Assembly (NCBI RefSeq): GCF_019933155.2
Contig: NZ_OK052578.1
Span: 62,001-126,000, forward strand
Direction: 5' to 3'
DNA: 64,000 nt
Source: Metabacillus dongyingensis
GTDB taxonomy: Bacteria; Bacillota; Bacilli; Bacillales; Bacillaceae
The notes beneath the pieces were generated by a model that was not told the DNA's origin, did not search any database, and saw nothing but the letters and a program-made list of their open reading frames with translations. Positions 56,410 to 64,000 of the stretch are shown here, in pieces (within the stretch, counting starts at the first letter, position 1; every line of letters begins with the position of its first letter). The translations under genes and the position numbers were made by a program.

Positions 56410-58329
56410 ATGAGTAAGTATCGTAAAATGGCCGATGAAATTTTGACGGCTCTTGGAGGCAGTTCAAACATTGCTTCTTATACAAACTGTATGACACGCC
56501 TTCGAGTAACGCCAGTGAACCGAGGGAACATTAACGAACAGAAAATAAAAGAAGTCGATGGAGTAGTCGGAGTGGTCGATGATGAAACATATCAAATTAT
56601 TCTTGGCCCAGGGGTTGTCACAAAAGTGGCTGACCAGTTCGGTGCAGCGATTGAGGAAACAAAAGGACAAGGCAGTGCATCTGACTATGAAGCAAAAGGT
56701 GCTGACATTAAGCAGGAGTTGAAAAAGAAAAACAGCACGCCTTTTAAAACTTTTCTCCGCAAAATCGGAAGTATTTTCATTCCGCTGATCCCGGCATTTG
56801 TCGGAGCTGGCCTGATTGCCGGTATTGCTTCAATTCTTGCGAACAATATTACAGCTGGAAACTTATCCGAAGAAACATGGCAGCAATATGTCACGATATT
56901 AAATGTTATTAAAAATGCGATTTTCAGTTATCTGGTCATTTATGTTGGGATTAATGCAGCAAAAGAATTTGGCGCAACACCTGCACTGGGCGGAGTCATT
57001 GGAGGCGTTACACTCTTGACTGGTGCGACGCCGGAAGTGCCAATCACCAATATCTTTACCGGTGAAGCATTATCCCCAGGACAGGGAGGAATTATTGGGG
57101 TTTTAATCGCTGTGTATCTTCTGGCTATGGTTGAGAAGTTCCTGCGCAGATGGATTCCGGATGCCATTGACATTATTGTCACGCCAACTATTGTTCTTTT
57201 AATTATTGGACTGTTAACAATCTTTATCATCATGCCGTTTGCCGGCCTAATTTCGGACAACCTGATTGGAGCTATCAATTGGACACTTGATCGCGGAGGG
57301 GCGTTTGCAGGATTTGTTCTTGGAACAACTTTTCTTCCACTCGTTATGTTAGGACTCCATCAAGTATTAATTCCCATTCATATTGAGATGATTAACATCT
57401 CAGGCATGACAGTGCTGCTGCCGATTCTTGCGATGTCAGGTGCTGGACAAGTCGGTGCGACTCTGGCACTTTGGATCAAGTGCCGTAAGAACACTCAATT
57501 AACTAATTTGATAAAAGGTGCTCTGCCTGTTGGTATTCTTGGTATTGGCGAACCTCTGATTTATGGTGTTATCCTGCCCCTTGGGCGTCCATTTATCACA
57601 GCCTGTATTGGCGGAGGAATAGGCGGTGCAATCGTAGGTATTTTCGGAAATATTGGTTCGATTGCAATTGGTCCTTCAGGTATGGCATTGATTCCTTTGA
57701 TTGCAGACGGAATGTGGTTTAAATATATTGTCGGACTGTTAGCTGGCTATGCAGGCGGATTTGTTCTAACTTATTTCTTTGGTGTTCCGAAAGAAGCTAT
57801 GGTCAATACGGCAGATACTGCTGAAGAAAAAGGTGAAAAAGAAGCTGAGAAAGAGATCTCAATCTCTGAGGAAGGTTCACTTGTAATGCCTTTTGAAGGA
57901 GAGGTAAAACCTCTTGAAGAAGTGCCGGATGCTGTTTTTTCTTCAAAGATGATGGGAGACGGATTTGCCATTGTGCCTGCTAATCATACACTCGTTTCAC
58001 CTGTTGATGGAGAAATTGTGAGCGTTTTTCCGACCAAGCATGCAATAGGATTAAAGTCAAAGGATGGCTTGGAGCTTTTAATTCACGTAGGCCTTGAAAC
58101 AGTCTCCCTAAACGGAGAAGGCTTTACATCCCTTGCTGAGGAAGGTCAAGTTGTGAAAAAGGGAACGCCACTTCTAAAGATTGATCTTGACTATATTAAA
58201 AAGCATGCAGCGTCAACAATCACACCAGTTATTTTTACGAATTTGCCTGAGGGAGCTAAAGTAAAACTGCTGAAATCTGGCTATCAGGAACAAGGCAGTG
58301 AGGATGTGCTTGCTGTAGAGATGCCGTAA
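56410..58329 (+). CDS. murP: PTS N-acetylmuramic acid permease, IIB-IIC-IIA fused (MurP-like)
   Basis: A 639-residue PTS permease: IIB with phospho-Cys27 in TNCMTRLRV, IIC (about 110-465) with ten-odd helices, a Glu-rich linker (EEKGEKEAEKE) and IIA (about 490-639) with FSSKMMGDGFAIVP, PTKHAIGLKS and ELLIHVGLETV. Position directly after murQ supports MurNAc uptake and phosphorylation. E. coli and B. subtilis MurP lack IIA and borrow one; here it is fused, so it is either an independent MurP or another sugar's IIBCA recruited. Start follows GAGAGGGGAG. Confidence 0.88.
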   Translation: MSKYRKMADEILTALGGSSNIASYTNCMTRLRVTPVNRGNINEQKIKEVDGVVGVVDDETYQIILGPGVVTKVADQFGAAIEETKGQGSASDYEAKGADIKQELKKKNSTPFKTFLRKIGSIFIPLIPAFVGAGLIAGIASILANNITAGNLSEETWQQYVTILNVIKNAIFSYLVIYVGINAAKEFGATPALGGVIGGVTLLTGATPEVPITNIFTGEALSPGQGGIIGVLIAVYLLAMVEKFLRRWIPDAIDIIVTPTIVLLIIGLLTIFIIMPFAGLISDNLIGAINWTLDRGGAFAGFVLGTTFLPLVMLGLHQVLIPIHIEMINISGMTVLLPILAMSGAGQVGATLALWIKCRKNTQLTNLIKGALPVGILGIGEPLIYGVILPLGRPFITACIGGGIGGAIVGIFGNIGSIAIGPSGMALIPLIADGMWFKYIVGLLAGYAGGFVLTYFFGVPKEAMVNTADTAEEKGEKEAEKEISISEEGSLVMPFEGEVKPLEEVPDAVFSSKMMGDGFAIVPANHTLVSPVDGEIVSVFPTKHAIGLKSKDGLELLIHVGLETVSLNGEGFTSLAEEGQVVKKGTPLLKIDLDYIKKHAASTITPVIFTNLPEGAKVKLLKSGYQEQGSEDVLAVEMP

Positions 58330-58359
58330 AGGAAAATGACCTCAAGGAGTTTGGTTTTT

Positions 58360-59106
58360 ATGAAGCTGATTGAAGCGAAGGATTATCATGAAATGAGCAA
58401 GCTTGCAGCTGAAATCATTTTGAAGCAAGTGAAAGAGAAAGAGGACTAGGTTCTTGGTCTAGCTACAGGCGGAACAGTTCTCGGAACATACCAGGAGCTA
58501 ATTTATGACTTTAAAAAGAATAAAACGTCATACGGCCATATTCAAACGTTTAATTTAGATGAATATGCCGGTTTGAAGAAAGATGATCCAAACAGCTATC
58601 ACACATATATGAAGATAAATCTGTTTGATCACATCTGTATTCCAGTGGAACAGACGCATCTTCCAAACGGTGAAACGAGTGATTTGGAAGAACAGTGCAG
58701 TGCATTTGAGCAAATAATTGAAGCTTCAGGGGGCATTGATCTTCAGCTTCTTGGAATCGGCCAAAACGGGCATATTGGATTTAATGAGCCAGGCAGTTCT
58801 TTTGATTCAAAAACTCACGTTGTCAGTCTAGCGGAATCTACCCGGAAAGCTAATTCATGCTACTTTGCGTCCAATGAAGAAGTGCCTACCCGTGCAGTGA
58901 CTATGGGCATTTCAACGATTATGAAAAGCAAAAAGATCCTTCTGCTCGCATCAGGGACACAAAAAGCGTCTATCATCTATGATTTGTTCCATTCAGAGGT
59001 GACAAATGCTATTCCGGCAACCATTTTAAGAAAGCATCCTGACACAACGATCATCGCAGATCAGGATGCACTTTCAAAATTGAACCAGGCGAAACGATAC
59101 GCATAA
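58360..59106 (+). pseudogene. nagB: Glucosamine-6-phosphate deaminase with in-frame TAG
   Basis: Full-length NagB frame of 248 residues interrupted only by TAG at 58447-58449 (codon 30), between KEKED and VLGLATGGT. Everything else is intact: phosphate loop LATGGTVLGTY, NLDEYAG, LLGIGQNGHIGFNEPGSSF and the C-terminus. ATG 58360 has CAAGGAG upstream. Restarting at 58573 would lose the phosphate loop and be inactive. NagB converts GlcN-6-phosphate to fructose-6-phosphate plus ammonia, the last step of this operon. Either a recent nonsense mutation, a sequencing error or a readthrough case. Confidence 0.88.
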
Positions 59107-59840
59107 TGATCTTTAAGAAGTCTCCTTTTCCCATCTACCATCAGCTTCAGAAGATTATCAAAAAAGCCATCTTAGCTCAGGAAGTAAAGCCAGGTGAGAT
59201 GATTCCTTCTGAACGGGAATATGCAGAAACCTATTGCATCAGCAAGATGACAGTCAGGCAAGCTCTTTCCAACCTTGTCGATGAGGGGTATCTGTACCGT
59301 GTGAGGGGAAAAGGGACCTTCGTAGCGCCGATGAAAATGGAACAGCCCAAAGCCATAATCGGGTTTTCAGAGCATACTTTCTCAAAAGGCATGAAACCTG
59401 AGACAAGTGTCATCAGATTAAAAGAAATCAATTCAAGTCTGGAGTTTGCTGAAAAACTTAACGTTGCCCGCGGAGCAACTTTGTACGAATTGCATCGCCT
59501 GAGGCTTGCTGACGAACTTGCGATTGGGTTTGATAGGTTGTACATTCCAAAGGATTTGGCACCTAACCTCACCCTGAAACAGTCAGCTGCTTCTATTTGT
59601 GAATACATGGAAAAGGAAGTTGGACTTACCATTCGAAAAGACAGCGAAATTATAGAAGCTTCAACTGCAAATAAACGAGATTCTGTGATTCTTAACATAG
59701 AGGAAGGTTCTCCCGTTCTGAAGATAGAACGGAGAAACATGCTCGGTTCATGCACTCCCTTTGAATTAGCAAAATCCGTTTACCGTGCGGACCGCTATCA
59801 ATATACAATCGATATGGAACGCCAAAAAAACACCATTTAA
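59106..59840 (+). CDS. GntR-family regulator with UTRA domain (NagR/YvoA-like)
   Basis: A 244-residue regulator: wHTH (FPIYHQLQKIIKKAILAQEV, MIPSEREYAETYCISKMTVRQALSNL, RVRGKGTFVAP) and a UTRA domain from ~85 (IIGFSEHTFSKGMKPETSV; LYELHRLRLADELAIGFDRLYIP). The pattern fits NagR/YvoA, which binds GlcN-6-P or GlcNAc-6-P. Its ATG shares one base with the nagB stop, so it is autoregulated within the operon. Confidence 0.9.
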   Translation: MIFKKSPFPIYHQLQKIIKKAILAQEVKPGEMIPSEREYAETYCISKMTVRQALSNLVDEGYLYRVRGKGTFVAPMKMEQPKAIIGFSEHTFSKGMKPETSVIRLKEINSSLEFAEKLNVARGATLYELHRLRLADELAIGFDRLYIPKDLAPNLTLKQSAASICEYMEKEVGLTIRKDSEIIEASTANKRDSVILNIEEGSPVLKIERRNMLGSCTPFELAKSVYRADRYQYTIDMERQKNTI

Positions 59841-59861
59841 TCTCTTAAATGGTGTTTTTTT
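59824..59861 (+). terminator. Terminator of the MurNAc operon
   Basis: AACACCATTTAA / TTAAATGGTGTT stem then TTTTT; the left arm overlaps the end of the GntR coding region. Confidence 0.88.
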
Positions 59862-59901
59862 ATTGGACGGTTATGCCGAAGATTCAGAAAGATTAGATGT
59901 A

Positions 59902-59931
59902 AAAGGGGCTGAGATTTAACTCAGCCCCTTT
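59902..59931 (-). terminator. Terminator of the glcD-glcF transcript
   Basis: AAAGGGGCTGAG / CTCAGCCCCTTT 12-bp stem just past the minus-strand glcF stop. Confidence 0.75.
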
Positions 59932-59942
59932 ACCTATTTTTA

Positions 59943-61265
59943 TTAATCTTGAACTGCTTCCAGCAGCAAGTCAGCAATATGAACAGCACGCACCTTGTTC
60001 GACAAGCCCTCCCGTTCAATACCAAGTTTCATTTGCAGCAGGCACCCTGGGTTTGCTGTAACGATGGTTGTGGCATGAGTGGCTTTTGCGTTTTTCATTT
60101 TGGAATCCAGAATCTGCATCGACATTTCTGATTCAACAATGTTGTAGATTCCGGCTGATCCGCAGCAGCTGTCTGCGTTTTTCATTTCACGGTATTCAGT
60201 GTTTCCAATCGCTTTTAATAGCGTTCGGGGTTCAGCAGATGTTTTCATGACATTTCTTAAATGACAAGAGTCCTGATAGGTGATTATCTGTTCCGGAAGC
60301 TTTAGTTTCAGCTTAAAGAACTCGAGTTCAACAAGAATGCTTGATAGGTCTTTGAGCTTGCTTGAGAAAGATTCAGCCCGCTCTGACCATTCAGCTTCGT
60401 CTTTAAGCAGATGATCGTAGTCAATTAAAAAGGCTCCGCAGCCTCCAGCGTTTGTAATAATATAATCAACCTGCAGCTCTTCAAATGCTGTAATATTTCG
60501 TTTAGCAAGGGCTTTTGCAGAGTCTTTTTCACCGCTGTGACCATGCAAGGCTCCACAGCAGGCTTGATTTTTAGGTATGACAATTTCACAGCCAGTAAGC
60601 TGAAGCAGCTTCATAGTTGCGTCATTTGTTTTCATAAACATCGTGTCCATCAGACACCCGGAGAAGAAGGCAACACGCTTGCGTTTTTCGGGTTTAGCGG
60701 GCAGATAGGTCGGCCGGTTCTTCATTTCTCTTAATGTCGGAATTTCCGGGAGCACTTTTTCCATGGAAGATAAACTGTCAGGAAAAAGCTTCATCATGCC
60801 TGTATATTGCACAGCGCGCTGCAGACCAGAACGTTGGTAGAAGCCAATTAACCCTGTTAAAGTGCGCATGCGTTCCTGATGAGGGAACAAACCTTCAAAT
60901 ACGACTTTCCGGACCGTTCGAACAGGTAGTGAATGCTTTTTGTTTTGATTAATAATATCTCGCGCCTCTTCAAGCAAGTGGCCATAATTTACTCCGGAAG
61001 GGCAGACAGGTTCACAGGCCCTGCAGCCCAAACACATATTGAGTGACTTTTCTACGTCCTCATCAGGTTCTATAAGTCCATCTACAACTGCTTTCATCAG
61101 AGCGATTCTGCCTCTTGGTGAATGGGATTCCTGAAATCCAGATTCAATATAAGTCGGGCATGTATGCAGGCAAAAGCCGCAGCGCATGCAGTTTAGGAGC
61201 TCATCTTCATTCATTCGTTCCTTAAACTGCACATGAATGGCTTCACGTTCTTTTACTGTCGTCAT
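59943..61265 (-). CDS. glcF: Glycolate oxidase iron-sulfur subunit (GlcF/YsfD)
   Basis: A 440-residue electron-transfer subunit. Two [4Fe-4S] motifs: Cys26/29/32/36 (CMRCGFCLHTCP) and Cys78/81/84/88 (CLGCRACEPVCP). Two CCG-type motifs follow (QACCGALHGHSG and DSCCGSAGIYN). Its start overlaps the end of glcD by 4 bp. Together they oxidise glycolate (or D-lactate) to glyoxylate (pyruvate), passing electrons to the membrane chain. Gene order matches B. subtilis ysfC-ysfD. Confidence 0.93.
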   Translation of the reverse strand: MTTVKEREAIHVQFKERMNEDELLNCMRCGFCLHTCPTYIESGFQESHSPRGRIALMKAVVDGLIEPDEDVEKSLNMCLGCRACEPVCPSGVNYGHLLEEARDIINQNKKHSLPVRTVRKVVFEGLFPHQERMRTLTGLIGFYQRSGLQRAVQYTGMMKLFPDSLSSMEKVLPEIPTLREMKNRPTYLPAKPEKRKRVAFFSGCLMDTMFMKTNDATMKLLQLTGCEIVIPKNQACCGALHGHSGEKDSAKALAKRNITAFEELQVDYIITNAGGCGAFLIDYDHLLKDEAEWSERAESFSSKLKDLSSILVELEFFKLKLKLPEQIITYQDSCHLRNVMKTSAEPRTLLKAIGNTEYREMKNADSCCGSAGIYNIVESEMSMQILDSKMKNAKATHATTIVTANPGCLLQMKLGIEREGLSNKVRAVHIADLLLEAVQD

Positions 61266-62674
61266 CTTGATACCACCACCCGTTTTCTTGAGTCTTTGGC
61301 AAACATTTTGCCCGGATTCATGATGTTATTTGGATCAAGTGAATGTTTGATTGCTTTCATAGCGGCAATTCCTTCTTTGCCAGCCTTAAGCTCCAGATAT
61401 GGAGCTTTCATGACGCCGACTCCATGCTCGCCTGTAATTGTACCGCCTAGCTCGATTGCTTTTACGAAGATTTCTTCAAATGCTTTTTCAACTCGCTCAA
61501 TTTCTTCATGATTTCTCACATCAGTTAAACATGTTGGATGGAGATTCCCATCACCTGCATGACCAAATGTGCAAATATTGAGGTCGTATTTCTCCGCTAT
61601 TTCATTTGTGGCGAGCACCATTTTTGCGATTTCTGACCTGGGTACAGTTGCATCTTCCAGTATCGTTGTCGGTTTCAGGCGGGCCAATGCAGATAGTGCG
61701 GAGCGGCGTGCTGTCCGGAGGCTATCTGCTTCTGCTTCGGATTCCGCTACCTTAACTGAAACAGCTTGTTCCTGCTCGCAAATGGCAGCCATTTTTACCA
61801 TATCTCTTTTGACAACGTCAGTAGGTCCGTCCTGCTCGATTAATAGAACAGCTTTTACATCTGTCGGCAAACCGATTTGAGCAAAATCCTCAACTACTTT
61901 TAAGGTAGGCTGATCCAGGAATTCAAGTGTTGTCGGGATGATTTTACTGGCGATGATTTTGGAAACGGATTTTGCCGCAGCCTCTAAATCCTGATAGAGA
62001 GCAAGCATCGTCATTTTATCCTCAGGCACCGGAATCAGTTTAAGAATGGCCTTTGTTACAATTCCGAGAGTCCCTTCTGAACCTACAAAAAGTCGGGTTA
62101 AGTCATATCCGGCTACGTCTTTTGCAAGTTTTCCGCCGGTTTGGATAATGTCACCGTTTGCCAAAACCACTTCCAGCCCCATCACATAGTCGCGTGTTAC
62201 GCCATATTTCAGACCACGGAGACCGCCTGAATTTTCATTGATGTTTCCGCCTATAGTTGAGATTTTCATAGAGCTCGGATCCGGCGGATAGAACAGTCCC
62301 TTTTCCTCAACTGCCTGAATAAGTTCAAGTGTGACGACTCCAGGCTGTACAGTTGCGGTAAGGTTTTCCTCATCAATCTCAAGAATGGTATTCATATGTT
62401 TAAACAAAAGAACGATTCCGCCTTCAGTCGGGCAAGTACCTGCGCATAGATTGGTGCCTGATCCTCTAGGGACAATTGGAATGTGATGCTCATTGCATAA
62501 TTTAACGACCTTTGAGACTTCTATCGTATTTCTTGGAGCAATAACAGCGTCTGGAAGCGATTGAAACTGCGGTGTCGCATCATAAGAATATACCAGTCTC
62601 CCTGCTTTTGAATCATCATAGTTTTCAGCTCCGGCAATGGTTTGGAGCTTTGCTTTTATATCTGCGGGTATCAT
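61262..62674 (-). CDS. glcD: Glycolate oxidase FAD subunit (GlcD/YsfC)
   Basis: A 470-residue FAD-binding protein: PCMH-type FAD domain with VPRGSGTNLCAG (about 52-63) and GGLRGLKYGVTRDYVMG, C-terminal FAD-oxidase domain with FGHAGDGNLHP and ITGEHGVGVMKAPYL. Start ATG 62674 has GGGAGGT nine bases upstream; the TTG one codon earlier is an alternative. Substrate glycolate or D-lactate; the family cannot be split by eye, but the ysfB-like regulator favours glycolate. Confidence 0.93.
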   Translation of the reverse strand: MIPADIKAKLQTIAGAENYDDSKAGRLVYSYDATPQFQSLPDAVIAPRNTIEVSKVVKLCNEHHIPIVPRGSGTNLCAGTCPTEGGIVLLFKHMNTILEIDEENLTATVQPGVVTLELIQAVEEKGLFYPPDPSSMKISTIGGNINENSGGLRGLKYGVTRDYVMGLEVVLANGDIIQTGGKLAKDVAGYDLTRLFVGSEGTLGIVTKAILKLIPVPEDKMTMLALYQDLEAAAKSVSKIIASKIIPTTLEFLDQPTLKVVEDFAQIGLPTDVKAVLLIEQDGPTDVVKRDMVKMAAICEQEQAVSVKVAESEAEADSLRTARRSALSALARLKPTTILEDATVPRSEIAKMVLATNEIAEKYDLNICTFGHAGDGNLHPTCLTDVRNHEEIERVEKAFEEIFVKAIELGGTITGEHGVGVMKAPYLELKAGKEGIAAMKAIKHSLDPNNIMNPGKMFAKDSRKRVVVSR

Positions 62675-62733
62675 CAAGTTTATACCTCCCTATTCATGTA
62701 AAAAAGTACTTCCTTTTATCATAAATAAAAGAA

Positions 62734-62759
62734 GTAGGATTAACTATGGTTAATCCTAC
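62734..62759 (-). terminator. Terminator between the regulator and glcD
   Basis: GTAGGATTAAC / GTTAATCCTAC perfect stem with a four-base loop, followed on the minus strand by TTCTTTTATTT. It separates the CdaR-like gene from glcDF. Confidence 0.7.
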
Positions 62760-62780
62760 AAGGTTTACGGGATATTAAGT

Positions 62781-63893
62781 TCATTTATTTGGATAATCAT
62801 CTAAAAAGGAAAAGGCGAGGTAAAGTGCAGTTAGGTCTTCAGAGTGACGCGGGTTTAATCCTGTAAGCTGCTCAATCCGTTTTAAACGGTAGTGAAGGGT
62901 GTTGATATGAATGTGTAGATTATCTGCCGTATGCTTGAAGGATTGGTTATGGATAAGAAATGTTTTTAAAGTATCCAATAATTCCTGATCTTGTATGATC
63001 GTTGCGATGGTCCGCCTCACAAACTCTTCTCTGGTATCTTTTTTAATGTCCTTCAGGAGCAATTCCAACCGTAATTCCTCATCAAAAACGATTGAATTCG
63101 AGTTCTTGGCCACTGCTAATGCACGCTCAGCCTGTTCAAATGAACGGTAAACTTCTGCCGCAGCAGAGGGTTGACCAACCCCTATGGAGATCTTTAGATA
63201 ATATCTTTCACTAAGATAACGGCTGATTTGTATTGCAAACTGCCGAGTGCGATCTTTTTTCTCCTTTGCTGCATGGAGGATCACAAAGCGGTCATTTCCC
63301 CACCGGACAAACACATCTGTACTCTCATTCATGAAAGTCTGCATGATATCATTCAGAACTTCCTGCCCAACCAGCGTATCTTTGCGGCCAGTAAAGTGGA
63401 CAATAATGATCTGTCTGTCTACTGACAAGTCAATTCCAAGCAGTTCCGCCTGATTCACAAACGCCTCAGACCATTCGGACCTATGGATCCAATCAAAAAC
63501 AAAGGCTTCAATAGCCCTTGCACGCCATTCAAGCTGCTCTAAATAGTACCGTTCATTCATTAGAAGCTCGGTCATCTTTCTCAGAATTTCTCCAAATGGG
63601 AAAACACGGTCCGGATCTCCGGTTATCCCAATCACTCCTGCAATTTGATTGTGAAAGAAGATTGGCAGATTTATGCCTGCTTTGACTCCGGCCAGCACTT
63701 TCTGATCTCTCTCTGTAATAATAAGTTTCCGCTGCTCACGGCAGCAGATCTGCGCTCCTTCATGAAATGTGCCTACTCTGCTTTCATCCGTACTTGCAAT
63801 GATAGTCCCGCTAGTATCTGCTACAATTAATTCTTCATCTATAAGGTGGTTCATTTCTAAAATAATGCTCTTGGCTAATGAAGGTCTGATCAT
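62781..63893 (-). CDS. CdaR-family sugar diacid/glycolate regulator (YsfB-like)
   Basis: A 370-residue regulator: N-terminal sugar-diacid recognition domain (MIRPSLAKSIILEMNHLIDE, GTIIASTDESRVGTFHEGA, to ~135), central GGDEF-like domain (VFVRWGNDRFVILHA; KISIGVGQPS) and C-terminal PucR-type HTH (about 312-340, ADNLHIHINTLHYRLKRIEQ). In B. subtilis the homologous ysfB precedes ysfCD. It probably activates glcDF in response to glycolate or a related acid. It starts at 63893 behind GGAGG on the minus strand. The last ~100 bases of the window hold its promoter region. Confidence 0.92.
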   Translation of the reverse strand: MIRPSLAKSIILEMNHLIDEELIVADTSGTIIASTDESRVGTFHEGAQICCREQRKLIITERDQKVLAGVKAGINLPIFFHNQIAGVIGITGDPDRVFPFGEILRKMTELLMNERYYLEQLEWRARAIEAFVFDWIHRSEWSEAFVNQAELLGIDLSVDRQIIIVHFTGRKDTLVGQEVLNDIMQTFMNESTDVFVRWGNDRFVILHAAKEKKDRTRQFAIQISRYLSERYYLKISIGVGQPSAAAEVYRSFEQAERALAVAKNSNSIVFDEELRLELLLKDIKKDTREEFVRRTIATIIQDQELLDTLKTFLIHNQSFKHTADNLHIHINTLHYRLKRIEQLTGLNPRHSEDLTALYLAFSFLDDYPNK

Positions 63894-64000
63894 TGTGTTC
63901 CTCCAGTATTATAGGGTGTGTTTATTTTAGCATTTTTAAAGAAGTTTCATGAGTATGAAAGTTATCTTGAAATGAAGAAGTTAGATGTTCATATTCAAAG

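Noticed and set aside
59231..59755. A 174-codon open frame on the minus strand inside the GntR/UTRA gene
   Set aside because: Low-complexity Ser/Arg-rich translation antisense to a well-matched gene, no ribosome site; a shadow frame. The same holds for 55688-56155 inside murQ and 56940-57278 inside murP.

Overview
The window looks like chromosomal DNA of a low-GC Gram-positive spore-former of the Bacillaceae (Bacillus, Neobacillus, Metabacillus or Cytobacillus type). The evidence is AT-rich DNA, strong AAGGAGG-type ribosome sites with frequent TTG/GTG starts, many lipoprotein solute-binding proteins, and gene sets familiar from Bacillus: a ydaP-like pyruvate oxidase, a bglP/bglH-type PTS operon, murQ/murP, and a ysfB-ysfC-ysfD-like glycolate oxidase block. 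It is mostly a catabolic island: five sugar or carboxylate utilisation modules separated by short stretches of decayed and mobile DNA. No rRNA, tRNA or CRISPR array was seen.

Region 1 (1-16.4 kb) follows the 3' end of a LacI-type regulator gene. It is one long same-strand gene set: a CUT2 (RbsA/RbsC-like) transporter with three paralogous lipoprotein binding proteins, two Gfo/Idh/MocA oxidoreductases, two zinc alcohol dehydrogenases, five AP-endonuclease-2-type sugar isomerase/epimerase TIM barrels and a small ABM monooxygenase-like protein. The mix resembles the levoglucosan (LgdA-B1-B2-C) and YcjS/YcjQ/YcjR 3-keto-sugar pathways. I propose it oxidises an anhydrosugar or glycoside at C3 and processes the 3-keto product. 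Four TGTAA-N4-TTACA-type sites mark it as a LacI regulon. One isomerase gene appears to start at CTG.

Region 2 (16.5-27.6 kb) is mixed. It has a divergent Rrf2 regulator/NmrA-like reductase pair, a YitT-family membrane protein, and remnants of hxlB, mnmA and an Rrf2 gene. A probable mobile segment carries a RadC-type JAB protein, a Zn-ribbon protein, a large inverted repeat and flanking diverged repeats. A GntR regulator/EamA exporter pair and pyruvate oxidase follow, then two candidate tiny membrane peptides.

Region 3 (27.6-39.7 kb) has a beta-glucoside PTS operon (GntR/UTRA regulator, IIBCA permease, 6-phospho-beta-glucosidase), an exported amidase, and an accessory fabH-fabZ pair behind a good FapR-type operator. 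It also holds a histidine phosphatase, a PhzF-like protein, an aldo/keto reductase, a LysE-type exporter and a metallo-beta-lactamase remnant.

Region 4 (39.7-54.8 kb) is a LacI-controlled mannoside operon: a CUT1 ABC importer without its own ATPase, a GH13 glucosidase, a DUF1861/GT108-like protein, a GH130 mannoside phosphorylase, a GH2 beta-mannosidase, a zinc dehydrogenase, an MFS transporter, an ROK sugar kinase and mannose-6-phosphate isomerase. The DUF1861-GH130 pairing points to beta-1,2-mannoside (mannogen-like) metabolism.

Region 5 (54.8-64 kb) starts with an IS6 transposase remnant abutting an aldolase remnant. A MurNAc operon follows (murQ, a IIBCA-fused murP, nagB interrupted by an in-frame TAG, and a GntR/UTRA regulator). 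On the minus strand lie a CdaR-type regulator and glcD-glcF.
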